Positions 43,401 to 52,594 of a DNA stretch of 64,000 nucleotides are shown in pieces (position 1 is the first letter of the stretch; the number at the start of each line of letters is the position of its first letter). The stretch is from positions 6,653,953 through 6,717,952 of the forward strand of contig NC_135571.1 in assembly GCF_964340395.1 (NCBI RefSeq), read 5' to 3'. The DNA comes from Glandiceps talaboti. Lineage: Eukaryota > Hemichordata > Enteropneusta > Spengelidae. The notes under the pieces are model-generated. The model was not told where the DNA came from. It did not search any database and saw only the letters and a list, made by a program, of their open reading frames with translations. A program made the position numbers and the translations under genes.

Positions 43401-46164
43401 GCAATGTCTGGTGATGGTATGTAAGTAAATAAATATATAAATAAATAATAAAAAATCTGCCTTCATTTATAATAGCAATGTATATGAAAATGTCATCCAA
43501 GAGTTTGAGGAATATCTCTTACTTAGAAAATAACGAAAACAAATTGATTTCACTAGACCCTTTCAACGCTGAGCCAACATTAATTCATGTTTATACCCAG
43601 TTGACTTTCAGAATAAAGGTTGGCCTTTTCTGTAATCAGAACTCACACATGAACAAAATTAGAATTGTTGAATGTGAAAACTCACAAAAAATAGAGAATA
43701 GGCCCTTTTGGATCTATCCCCTTTCATTTGAAAAAGAATAACTGCAAAATTCTCTCCAAAGCTGTTTTCTCCTAAGAATTTAAAGAGACGTGTGGATAGA
43801 TCGGTCATAAATAGTCCAGTTGGCACCATGCCTTTGAAGTAATTTTTGTCGTTTGATCGACTACAGAGGTTCAATTTTTGTTTTTGATTTTCTCTCGAAG
43901 TGGAGAACACTAGTACAACTAATGCTTATGACTCAAACATGCTGAACAAAATAATATATTCTGAACAAAGTCATATGTTGCTATGCTTATTAGTAAAACA
44001 TCTGTCTTTTCTTTACAGAGCCAATCACGGAGTACGATTTCCAAAGTAAAGTTCTCAGAAAGACATTAGAGCCAGTGTTTGATGAGAAGTTCGAAGTTTC
44101 TTTGCCATATGAAGATCTGGAAAAGTATTCTGTCAAATTCGTTGCGTGTGATTTTGACAAATATTCTCGCCATAACGTCATCGGAGAGGCAAGTCTGTCC
44201 CTGCAAGGCATGGAATTATCCAAAGAACAAGTCATATGGCTGGACTTTACAGAGAGCAGACAGGTGAGTCTGCGTTCAGCTTACAAGTTTCAAATGGCGC
44301 CTATATTTTGCATAACATTGCCCTTATACTAGACCAAATGGCGCTAAGATAAAAGCACGTGTGCCTAACGTTGCCCTTATACTAGACAAAATGGCGCCAA
44401 GATAAAAGCTCGATTATTGGCGCACTGCTTCCAGATATGAATGGATGTGTTCAATAAATGCGTTCAAGGGAAATAAAATTCTCGAATCAAAAACAATGAA
44501 AAATCAATGCACGCCGACATCTTCCCCAGTTTGTTTGTTTTATGCTTATCCACTAGAAACTTAGGACGATTGCGACCAGTACAAGATGTGCTCATGATGC
44601 ATGGCTTCTGAAATTAAAAAGAATGTGTAGTCGAAGAGTATGCGCAGTTTTAAAACCGAACATGGATGCTAAAATAAAAAAATTACATTATCACATAAAT
44701 TATGTTCTTTGGTTTATAATATAGTATTTTGAACGTCATATCTAGATTACTATTAATTTTCTACAGCATTAAATGGTAAATAGTCGTATGCTGGAAGTGC
44801 CAAAATATGCGACCTATTATCATTGACGGAAAATTTACCATGCCTACCGAATGAGATAAAAATTCATCCACATGGCGATGCAACGATTTTGTATAATACT
44901 CGCTCGCACTGATTTTCAGAATTACACACAGTGCGTACTTTTCGTCCATTCAATTTTTCGAAATGTTGACCAATAATATTGGATGCATTTACGGTACACA
45001 TTTTACAAAATGCGTAGCATTTTAGAATTTGTCTATACCATTGTAATCTGTATTTGAGTATGAATTTTTCGACGAGTGTTCGTAGCCGCGGCCGTTGACA
45101 AAACTAACGATATTTAAGCCAACACTCACCTTCAAACTAGACTTGAGATTATCGAAGTAGGTCCGTAAATGCTATAAAAAGTACAAACTGCAAGGGCATT
45201 TCATCAAAATTACCGGATAGTGACTGATGTACGTAATATTTAAAGGTCCTAAAACACGACAAAATATCGAGAAGTGTGAGTAATACACGCACGAACATTC
45301 CACTGTAAGCCTTATAACTCAACAGTGCAGTACTGCAGAGGACGTGTCGATCGATTCTTTTCATTGGAAATTGATACAATGTTACGATATTCTGGCTGTC
45401 GTCTCGGTCGTCTCTAAAAATAACGGCGCCAAAAATCAAAACGCAGCGCATGTAAATACATGTAAAAGACTTTTGCAAGAAAATAAACATTAATACACAT
45501 GTCTTGTGTGCGTGGAAGTAAGAGTAAAATCGTTGTAAACAAGATCGTAATAATACTACCTTATTATGAATATTCATTAGTCGCTTGCCAAATTTGACCT
45601 CAGTGGTGACCTTTTACACAGTCGGCGCTTCGCGGAATAGAAACAAATAGGCACGGGTTCGTTCGTTCTGCAGTGACTATCGTGATTTTTCAAGGGAATA
45701 AGAACTTTGCCATATGGCGCCTCTTACTTACCATACAGTCAGTAATATTCCCATTTGAATCATTGAATGATATTAATATAATCACAAAATCTATCAATTT
45801 ATTCCCTCTTGCTTTCTCTCAGTAAGTCATGACAAAAGTGTGAATATAATGAAACGAGATCCGGGACGAGATCATGGGTATAACGTGGGTATAAATCAAA
45901 TGAGAAGTATTCACATACATAATATGGTCAAAAGTTGAATGCTTATTGCGACACTATCCTGTTTCAAAATATAAACTAGTTTGACGCTATATAATATTTG
46001 TAGTTTGACGCAGTTTTGAATGTAGTCAAAATACTTTATTAGTAGACAAGATCTCAATATGAATACAATGTGAGCTCAGTTTTGCAAAATACATTACATT
46101 TATATAGAGTTGGAATTTAAAGAAATAATCCTCTCTCTCTCTCTTTAACTCTCTCCCTCTCCCT

Positions 46165-46209
<45 letters not shown>

Positions 46210-48353
46210 GTCTGTCTGTCTATCTGTCTGTCTGTCTGTCTGTCTGTTTATATATCAGGAATATAGAGGAGATCTGTTGCTGTCTTTGAGTTATCTACCA
46301 ACGTCTGAACGTCTTTCAGTGGTCCTTATGAAAGCGAAAAATCTACAACCACAGGTGTCTACAGCAGATCATTGTGGTAAGATATCATATGAATAAAAGT
46401 AATCCCCTATTTGTAGTTGGTTGATCCCTAGCCATTTTGTTCAAGTTACAATACCCTGTTGATTGATGTTTGTTGACCCCTTGCCTTTTACAATACTCTG
46501 GCTGAGCGCTGATGTTTATAGCGCCCATGTCTTATTACTAAAAATTAAAAAAAAATTGTTTTGTGTTTATGGATGAGGTTTGGGTCTTTATGTTGGATTT
46601 CTAATTTATAACACAATTTTATTATGGCGTCCTACTTGAAAAAAACTAATGTGAAACGACATAGACCATGTCTGTGTTTGTAACTCAAAGCATTGCAAAA
46701 AGCTAAAACATGTTGTGAAATGATGTGTTATTGTACGTACAATAACAACCTGTTTACACATTTATCAATCTTTTGCGGTCTATTGATTTACAAACACAGA
46801 CTTGGTCTATGCCGTTTCACATTGGTTTTTCAAGTAGGACGCCATAATAAAATTGTTTTATAATTAAAAATCCATAATGTAATAAATACCCAGTCATCAT
46901 ACATATGGCCACTTTAACATGTTAGGAGGTGTTATCGTCAGAAATTTAATGGATACTTCCACCCACGCATTGATTTCGCTTTTCCTTTGAAGTGTTCGTC
47001 AATATCATTCCTCAGTAAGCCCACCTACTCATTATTAGTGTAGGCGGTAAAGTGTCAATGCAACAAGTAAATGTCATTGTATCTGTCACGTGAGATCTCT
47101 TGTATAATCATCTGTAATATCAGCTTCTTCTTTTTCTGATACTAATTTTAATCCTGCGAGTATTAACAAATGATGGAATGTTTTCTAGTTACTCGAGGAC
47201 ACTGTTTATGATATTCACACAAAGGTAAATTAAGAACAACAGACTAAATGTACGGTTACATATACTGAATTCACATATGGTAGGATAAAAACCAGCTTGT
47301 TGCTTTAATCATATTGTTGTCATGACGTCATTCTTGAAAACAGAAAATGTATGCTTCGATGTAAAGAAACCGACGTTGAGACAGCGCCCTCCCAAGACCC
47401 TGTCCATACTCGACAGACATGTTTGCCCTCGCATTTCCTAGAGACTTATGATAATTTAGACCTAACGAAAAAGAAAATATATTGTAGAGGGACGTATAAA
47501 ATCAAAATTCAAAATGACAATGTACCATTACTGACCATTTCTGTGAATTGGCACAAACTAGGACGTGGTCTGAGTTATATTGTCTTATGTTTTATAACTC
47601 AAGTAAGGCCTTATAAACATTTTGTTCAAATTTGTAATTATTGTTCGTCCTCTTTCACTTTTTTATTTTTCATTAATGCGTATAAAATGAATGAAAGTTA
47701 CATTATTAAAATCCCAAAATATCTAAAATACGACATCTATATATATCATTTAGCGATTCGTACCATGTGACCGAGTGTATGTCATCATGAGTAGCCAATT
47801 GAAAGTGTTTTTTCTCCTCACAACTACAAGAAATTAGCTTTCAAAAGTATTGTCATTTCTTAAGCGTATTCCTGATTGAGAAATTAGAGAAACTCAACCA
47901 ATACACACAACATAGCTGAGAGCTTTCGACTACACACTATTGTATATTATCACAGGTTTATTTTTAACTTTGAAAGGGAAGGTTGGGAAAAATATTCTTA
48001 GTTGTGTTTCCTTTTTCTTGGCAGATCCGTATATCAAGGTTACACTAGTACACAATGGAAAGAAACTGAAACGAAAGAAAACAGTGGTACGGAAAAGTCA
48101 ATTAAATCCGATTTTCAATGAAACACTCGCCTTTGATGTACCCATGGAAGAGATGGACAAAGTTCGATTCATCCTAACTGTTATCAACGCATATAATGTT
48201 GAATCCAGTGTCGAGTCCGTCGGGAGACATGCTGAGGTTATAGGTCAAACTGTCCTCGGAGCCGGTGTATCGCCGACTGCGCATGACCATTGGATGGAAA
48301 TGTTTAGGACACCACGTAAACCAATAGCGCAATGGTACACGTTGACTGACTGA
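16150..48353 (+). CDS. Synaptotagmin-family protein (degenerate calcium sites), 7 exons
   Basis: Joined exons 16150-16184, 26613-26758, 35166-35434, 42511-42811, 44019-44263, 46259-46376 and 48025-48353 give one 480-aa frame; every intron phase agrees. The order is a short lumenal N-terminus, TM helix 25-44 followed by KVARRYNR, a Ser/Thr-rich cytosolic linker (61-190), C2A (about 200-328) and C2B (about 333-480). C2A keeps Asp235 (TSDPYVK), Asp295 and Asp297, but the first loop-1 Asp is Glu229 and the last loop-3 Asp is Asn303. C2B keeps Asp372 but loop 3 reads INAYN, losing both key Asp residues; the polybasic KKLKRKK (384-390) and the C-terminal IAQWYTL (WHxL-like) remain. The C2B start RGDLLLSLSYLPTSERLSVV resembles the Syt4/12/17 group. 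Probable role: vesicle or membrane trafficking with weak or no calcium control. The subtype is unsure; the family is secure. Confidence 0.85.
17847..17888. repeat. (GTAT)n microsatellite
   Basis: A run of about ten TATG units in synaptotagmin-like intron 1. Confidence 0.95.
19496..19620. repeat. (GTATT)n then (GTAT)n array
   Basis: A pentanucleotide array passes through GCATT variants into a tetranucleotide array, so one unit appears to have evolved from the other by loss of a base. Confidence 0.95.
21200..21432 (+). repeat. Probable LINE (CR1-like) 3' UTR with (ATT)n tail
   Basis: A T-rich non-coding stretch ends in TTCAGCGCATTGGGATT...AATGCGCTCTATAAGAAATG followed by an ATT trinucleotide tail. 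A GCGC hairpin plus a simple tail is the usual 3' end of CR1/L2-type non-LTR elements. No coding part is present. Confidence 0.5.
21441..21821. repeat. Foldback (MITE-like) element with about 100-bp arms
   Basis: Arm 21441-21543 pairs with arm 21727-21821: GCTCTGCCTACGA and AAGCGAGAGTCTTGG recur as CGTAGGCAGAGC and CCAAGACTCTCGCTT. The 149-codon open frame spanning it is a by-product and shows no known domain. Confidence 0.75.
23653..23722. repeat. (GTAT)/(GT) microsatellite
   Basis: TATG units interrupted by a GT run, in synaptotagmin-like intron 1. Confidence 0.95.
25341..25434. repeat. (ATC)n then (CAA)n microsatellite
   Basis: A compound trinucleotide array; Asp and Val homopolymer frames here are artefacts. 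Confidence 0.95.
25771..25865 (-). repeat. Possible retroelement 3' end with (TAAA)n tail
   Basis: Read on the minus strand, TAGGTTTTAGCTAACCAGG...AACCCTCTTTTAAATAAATAAATAAATG looks like a retroposon end with a simple tail. The class is not clear. Confidence 0.3.
26613..26758 (+). CDS. Synaptotagmin-like, exon 2 (transmembrane helix)
   Basis: The acceptor CATTTACAG ends at 26612 and the donor is TTACA|GTGAGT at 26759. It encodes LGVITACGTFLLIVMICVIY then a basic juxtamembrane stretch, as in synaptotagmins. The single Cys after the helix could be palmitoylated. Confidence 0.7.
26850..27250. repeat. MITE with long terminal inverted repeats
   Basis: The left arm TACAGTGAATTTCACAATACC (26855 on) and the right arm near 27195-27250 are reverse complements with about 85-90 percent identity by eye over 55 bp (TTTTCTGTTTTATACAACC). 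Pairing continues inward more loosely. It lies about 90 bp after the TM exon donor of the synaptotagmin-like gene. Confidence 0.75.
28164..28271 (-). repeat. Dispersed repeat family R1, copy 3 (reverse)
   Basis: Its reverse complement repeats TGGGTaCGCACC, CCTCAACGGCGAT and ATATCAACCACTGATTAACATG-like blocks of 4872-4987. Confidence 0.65.
30805..31000 (+). repeat. Dispersed repeat family R4, copy 2
   Basis: It shares CAGTTTACTAAGATAGACACAA, GTTTAATTAC and CATCCACTGTTTACACTATC with 15385-15580 in the same order. Confidence 0.6.
31440..31610 (-). repeat. Possible Penelope-like element end
   Basis: Minus-strand CCTGAAGCAGAGCTTGTAGC then TCAAAACGTC followed by TTTATTTATCCAGC resembles the CTGA...GAAACGTC plus AATAAATCCAGC signature found at Penelope-like and related retroelement ends. 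A GAGCT/AGCTC hairpin lies between the two cores. It is degenerate and short, so tentative. Confidence 0.35.
32670..32737. repeat. (GTAT)/(GT) microsatellite
   Basis: TATG and TG arrays in synaptotagmin-like intron 2. Confidence 0.95.
33137..33321. repeat. (ACAG)n and (CAAA)n arrays
   Basis: A short ACAG run (33137-33168) and a longer CAAA array (33235-33321) with a similar flanking phrase, CGAC-AxCTAGAAATAxGAAA, after each, which suggests a local duplication. Confidence 0.9.
34100..34163. repeat. (CATA)n-(TATG)n perfect palindrome
   Basis: CATTCATACATAC... switches at CATG to ...GTATGTATGAATG. The two halves are reverse complements and can form a cruciform or hairpin. Confidence 0.9.
34270..34560. 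repeat. Degenerate (GATA)/(GACA) region
   Basis: Imperfect AGATAGA/CAGACAGA-type units, with a purine-rich end. The long minus-strand frame across it (Leu/Ser/Cys-rich) is low complexity. Confidence 0.8.
35166..35434 (+). CDS. Synaptotagmin-like, exon 3 (Ser-rich linker)
   Basis: The acceptor TCATGTATAG ends at 35165 and the donor is TTGCAG|GTGAGA at 35435. It enters in phase 1 and leaves in phase 0. It encodes a proline, lysine and then Ser/Thr-rich disordered linker with many potential phosphorylation sites. Confidence 0.7.
40091..40441. repeat. MITE family M1, copy 1 (foldback, about 350 bp)
   Basis: Arm 40091-40225 and arm 40300-40441 are reverse complements: GGATGAGGATCTGGTAATTA, TTATTTTGGATTTTT and ATGGCTTCC recur inverted. 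A second copy lies at 46569-46922. Confidence 0.8.
42040..42350 (-). pseudogene. CR1/L2-like LINE 3' end (C-terminal RT fragment and 3' UTR)
   Basis: On the minus strand about 50 codons read FNKLNDRAFAICGPKLWNSL then a GIDN segment and FKRVLKTHLFKQYYGLY before a stop near 42213. The series RAFxxxGPKLWNSL...FKxxLKTHLF is the conserved C-terminus of CR1/L2-type reverse-transcriptase proteins. The 3' UTR ends with a GCGCTTTGAA motif and an AATAAATAAATG tail. It is 5' truncated and opposite to the host gene. Confidence 0.75.
42511..42811 (+). CDS. Synaptotagmin-like, exon 4 (C2A first half)
   Basis: The acceptor TTTTCTTTCAG ends at 42510 and the donor is ATGG|GTGAGA at 42812. It encodes CVQFSLCYDQYTGHLLIMLF, NLPPKEF and GTSDPYVKIKIL, the beta-sandwich start and calcium loop 1 of C2A. 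Confidence 0.85.
43190..43452 (+). repeat. tRNA-derived SINE
   Basis: The head carries an A box TGGCTAAGTGG (43207-43217) and a B box-like GGTTAGAACC (43250-43259) at the spacing of a tRNA gene. The body includes CCCGGGTACTCCGGTTTCCTCC, a phrase shared by many metazoan SINEs, and the tail is an (AAATA)-like run. It sits in the intron between the two C2A exons. The pol III promoter looks intact. Confidence 0.75.
44019..44263 (+). CDS. Synaptotagmin-like, exon 5 (C2A second half)
   Basis: The acceptor TCTTTACAG ends at 44018 and the donor is ACAG|GTGAGT at 44264. It encodes KVLRKTLEPVFDEKFEVSLP and DFDKYSRHNVIGE, the strand and loop 3 of C2A; the loop-3 Asn replaces the last calcium Asp. Confidence 0.9.
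44313..44413 (+). repeat. 53-bp tandem duplication
   Basis: Two units starting TAACATTGCCCTTATACTAG and TAACGTTGCCCTTATACTAG, each with AATGGCGCYAAGATAAAAGC. The period is 53 bp with a few differences; it lies just after C2A exon 5. Confidence 0.85.
46132..46252. repeat. (CT)n, (CCCTCT)n and (TCTG)n array abutting a splice acceptor
   Basis: A 120-bp pyrimidine-rich microsatellite ends 6 bp before the AG of synaptotagmin-like exon 6 and so serves as its pyrimidine tract. Confidence 0.95.
46259..46376 (+). CDS. Synaptotagmin-like, exon 6 (C2B start)
   Basis: The acceptor TTATATATCAG ends at 46258, directly behind a 120-bp CT/TCTG microsatellite. The donor is TTGTG|GTAAGA at 46377. It encodes EYRGDLLLSLSYLPTSERLS and the following strand of C2B. 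Confidence 0.85.
46569..46922. repeat. MITE family M1, copy 2 (foldback, about 350 bp)
   Basis: The arms pair through TTTTATTATGGCGTCCTACTT, AACGaCATAGACCA and CTGTGTTTGTA blocks. The same family as 40091-40441, judged from TGGATGAGG, TTTATAAxACAAT and the outer GGCCACTTTAA end. Confidence 0.8.
48025..48353 (+). CDS. Synaptotagmin-like, exon 7 (C2B end, stop)
   Basis: The acceptor CTTTTTCTTGGCAG ends at 48024. It encodes DPYIKVTLVHNGKKLKRKKT, LNPIFNETLAFDVP, HWMEMFRTPRKPIAQWYTL and the stop TGA at 48351. The stop lies across a 22-bp tandem duplication junction. Confidence 0.9.
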
Positions 48354-48372
48354 ATGGTACACGTTGACTGAC
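48331..48372 (+). repeat. 22-bp tandem duplication across the synaptotagmin stop codon
   Basis: AATGGTACACGTTGACTGAC occurs at 48331 and again at 48353. The TGA stop at 48351-48353 is made at the junction of the two units. Confidence 0.9.
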
Positions 48373-48898
48373 ACAAGATCAAGTTGAAACTCAGTGTGTG
48401 GAGCGTAAACATCAAAAACGTTGCTTAAAACTGTGAATCATCTCGACGTTGATGGCGCTGGTGACCAGAGTGGTTTCATATTTTCTAAACCTATGTTGTC
48501 ATATATACTACTACATGTTGTGCAAGTTCGGAACTTCCTGAAACGTGACATGAACCAGAGAAACACCAAAGGCATTATGCCGAGAGAGAATATCTCTCCT
48601 AACAAACAGCAGGTGAATCTAATGCTGTGATAAAATCGGTGGCGAGTCTGAGACTATTTTGAGAAGTTAGAGTTTGTGAAGTTATTTGAAATATATAATG
48701 TCAAATTGTAGTCTTAAATGATGTTCAATCCTCATTAAATGATCAGTGTATGTAAATTTGTAGTATGACGTCATTGAAATAATATTCATATCTAGAGAGG
48801 TTATCACATTTTAAAAATAGAATTTAATAATAATACCCACGGCATAATTTTACATAAATTAATTCTATATTCTATAGGATAGGTTTAATACTAAGGAC

Positions 48899-48904
48899 AA
48901 ATAA
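48899..48904 (+). promoter_or_regulatory. Candidate polyadenylation signal of the synaptotagmin-like gene
   Basis: AATAAA within an A-rich stretch about 550 bp after the stop codon. It is the clearest signal downstream but is not backed by other evidence. Confidence 0.35.
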
Positions 48905-49464
48905 AAAAAATGGTGAGTTTCCGGTAAGCCGCCGACCCTAAACCTTTTTAGATTCAACCATTGGTAAAATTGCGAGAATATACTTCTCTTTCCGTGGAAA
49001 TTTCCTTGTCAAAGCATCTATGTTAATTTCCTTTTGATATCCCATTCCAGAGAATTGGAGTCTTTCGAAAATGTACGTTGAATGTATACAGTCTGTATAT
49101 TGTGTTTGTATACTTCGCATATAATAGGGAACTTGAAATCGAGACTGAGCATGCTCAGACGCAAAGGAGTATGGGACTATCTGTGGTTATCGTTGTACCT
49201 AATGTGGCGCTACTGATAAAATTAACCTCCCACAATTGTCAGGGTACATATGAATTGATTATTTGTGGTTACAAACAATGTAAAAAATATTGTTTACAAT
49301 ACTAATTGATTAATATTTATTATCACATTTCCCATGATGCAACATCCAACATGGCGGGTTTGCAAGTTCTCTATTGTCTTCATGTACTTATTTTACCCGT
49401 CATCAAACTATCACCGAAGTATTGGGACCAATGAGTGTCTCGTTTTTGGGTCTAAGCAATTTCT

Positions 49465-49465
49465 C

Positions 49466-49517
<52 letters not shown>
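49465..49517. repeat. (CAA)n microsatellite
   Basis: A run of about seventeen CAA units; Asn and Thr homopolymer frames here are artefacts. Confidence 0.95.
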
Positions 49518-50711
49518 CTTTCTTGGAAAATATATCATAATAAAACTTCAACCTATCTACCCTATTTTCTGAAGTCATGTTATCGGAAACAAACTTTTGT
49601 TTTTATTTTTGCCGTATCAAATTTGTTTGCGAATTAGAAGGTTAGCATAAATGTGGTGCTGTATTAGACATGACTGAAATAATTGTAATATTCTTTCATG
49701 GAGTTAAGAAACTTAGAGAATTATATGTAAAGGGAGATATTTGATCGTATATATAGAAAAGTAGAAAATGAGATTTAGAAAAGAAGTATCACGCTCAAGT
49801 GGTGTGACTTTGCGATGATACATATTAATGACATGATGTCGAAGACAACTTACTGCAGACGAGGTGAAATACTAACGTTACAAATGCATATTTGTTGATC
49901 AATATTCATTGTAAAATTACCCTCACCGTATGAGGGCGTCATTCATATGAACTGTGCAGTCGAGTTCAATTTTATTTTCAATGAACGCCATTTTAAATAA
50001 TGTACCCATTACAGTTCGACCATTCCGAGATATACGTTCAAGAACATTTGCCTTTGAGTGAAAAAAAATAAATGGAATTAATATAGTTACACCAGCAAAA
50101 ACGCAATTTGAAATTAGGGAGGGGTGGGGGTGGGTGGGTGAGGAGGCATTGTGGCGAGTAAGGACTGTTTAATTATAATTCGAGTAGTCCTGAACACATG
50201 ATGAAAACGACTATTGTCATGACTTAGAGCGACAAGAAAATAAATTCTGTAGTTTCTGTCCATACACATACAACTCGGCTTGCACATGCTATAAATCATA
50301 TTATTAGGGTATGTAGTCACTTATTGTGATGTGAAAAATACTAAGAATAAATATTTTAGTAAATGAAGAATAGCTAACTTACACATGGTGCTTGTCTTGT
50401 AAATGTAAAATACAGAAGTACAGAGGCATGGCATTGAGAACTGAGATAAGGAGAAAATGACTGAATGACCTCTTGCTACTTGACCTATCACCTTTGAACT
50501 TTGTGATAGCGGGAATGCTGAATTGCATTTACATAAAAGAATATGGTTTCATGTAATTGTGTATAATTGTATAATTGCAAAAACTAAATATGTTATGTTC
50601 AAATTTAGTTGACGTAAATTATGTTCCAAGAATCTATATTCATATTCTTAAGAAAATTGGGAACTTATTTATTGTATTTCGTTGTTGTGATGATTTATTG
50701 ACTCCTGTTTT

Positions 50712-51096
50712 ATTACAACTGTTGACATCAGACCGTGGACAATCAGAACCTGTTACAAAAAGTGAAAGTAAACAACTGAATTGGATTAATAACACTTGGC
50801 AATGGATGTTGGATGTAAAGAGACTTGTATCACATGCCATCATTTGATAGAACAGTTTTATGGCCACTCTACATAGTAGTTCACGTTCACAAACAAATGG
50901 CCAGTTACCCTGGCATTTCATGTACACATAAGGAAGCCATAAAAGGTTCTTATCAAACCGTGGTGTGTAATACAAGTCTCTGCTGTTCCAACATGCTGAG
51001 TCAAGTGTTATTAAAATCGAATTCATTTGTTTACTTTCCCTGTTTGTAACAGGTCCCATTCGTCCACGGTCTGATGTGTGTAGTTGTATTCCTTCA
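50712..51096. repeat. Large near-complete palindrome (foldback element, about 380 bp)
   Basis: From 50712 to the centre near 50904, the sequence is the reverse complement of the other half: CATCAGACCGTGGAC, AACCTGTTACAAA, AGTAAACAA, TTAATAACACTTG and AGAGACTTGTAT recur inverted. There is almost no loop. The open frames on the two strands (HHisD-like look-alike peptides SESKQLN and RESKQMN) mirror each other and are a by-product of the palindrome. Confidence 0.85.
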
Positions 51097-51528
51097 TGTG
51101 TATTGTTGTTTCATACCAACAAAATAGCGTCGACTTAACCTGTGCCAAAATTAACGAATCAAAGTTATGTGCAGAACACGTGATATATTGTGGGTTTTTT
51201 ATTTTCTTATCAAATGTGATAAATTTTACATCATATCTTCAAGTTTTGGTTATCGCTTTCAAAGCTTACACTTTACAAGTGAAAATACTGCAAAACAATA
51301 ATTGCTATACAAGATTTTCCGAATGTTACATTTTTATCAGCAAAATATCAAAAAAGTGTAAGAAAGTCAAAACCTAAAATAGACCATGTCGCAAAATCCT
51401 GTAACAATTGAAAACCTGAAATAAATAGACGAAGTATCTTTCCATATATAAACCTACACAGTCTACAGCTTTGTGAAAGATAGACTTGCCCAAAAACAAT
51501 TGTTTCTGGTCAGGACATTTTGTTTAAC

Positions 51529-51775
51529 AAACCTATCACTCTATATACTTTTTATGGCAGTTACTGTTCTTTTTACTTAGTACTTTAGAACAAGTGTGTA
51601 TCCCTGTATATGACGCAGATGTCATTGGCTTTTTCGTGATTGGCTATGCAGTTGTCTTCACTGAAGTAGGGAGGGTTATATTTGGCCAAACACGAAAAAA
51701 AGACCGACGACAGTGTCTGTAAGTGGTGCGCGCGCTGACAAGAAACAACTCTTTTGGCATTATTAAACCGTCTTC
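51529..51775 (+). repeat. Dispersed repeat family R2, copy 2
   Basis: It matches 5288-5545 in order and orientation, with the shared block GTCTTCACTGAAGTAGGGAG and TTAGAACAAGTGTGTAT-like sequence. Confidence 0.7.
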
Positions 51776-52312
51776 GTCGGTGAAGTTCAAAAATAAAAGA
51801 ATACCTTGAAAACTCATAATAGTATGATGATTATAAACAGTAAACCACTCCAATAGAGGAATACTTTAAATCATGTATGAATCAAATGAAATAAAAAAAA
51901 AAATACCTGAAAATTGCAAAAACGTCATTTGTATATATCCAGGTTAACACCACTGATATAATGTAAGTTCCCCTAAATGTTACCATATAGTATTTAATGT
52001 ATATTTTGCTAGACATAGTGTGTAAATAATAAGTCGGTATGTATTTTTGACATGACTGTTATCACGTTTTGTATATTACTAGCAAACTTTGTGGTCAGTT
52101 AATTGTGTATATAATTATGTATGATAGATTTGGGATCAGGTGTATTTCAAATAAAAGTATATATTGATGAGTTTCAATTTGCATATTGTTAGCCTCTGTG
52201 TTGTAAACGCTAAATTCATAAAAATGCTGATTGGTGATTTTTACAAAGTTCTGTACAAGGTCAGTTGCCAGAATTAGAGTATCTTAGAGCAACTAATGAC
52301 ACCCATTTGATG

Positions 52313-52366
52313 CATACATAGATACATACATACATACATACATACATACATACATGCATGCATGCA

Positions 52367-52400
<34 letters not shown>

Positions 52401-52514
52401 CATACATACATACATACATACATACATACATACATACATACATACATACATGCATGCATACATGCATACATGCATACATACATACATACATACATACATA
52501 CATACACACATACA

Positions 52515-52545
<31 letters not shown>

Positions 52546-52594
52546 TGTCACACATACATACATACATACATACATACATACATACATACATACA
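52313..52594. repeat. (CATA)n array, about 280 bp
   Basis: A long CATA array with CATG and ACACA interruptions. It gives long spurious frames in every phase (Tyr-Ile-His-Thr and Met-Tyr-Val-Cys). Confidence 0.95.

Noticed and set aside
47351-47770. 139-codon frame in the last synaptotagmin-like intron
   Set aside because: No domain, no splice phase match, and composition like the surrounding intron.
50575-51059. Open frames on both strands with similar peptides
   Set aside because: The similarity comes from the palindrome, not from coding.
52313-52594. CRISPR-like regular repeats
   Set aside because: Units are 4 bp with no spacers; the DNA is eukaryotic.
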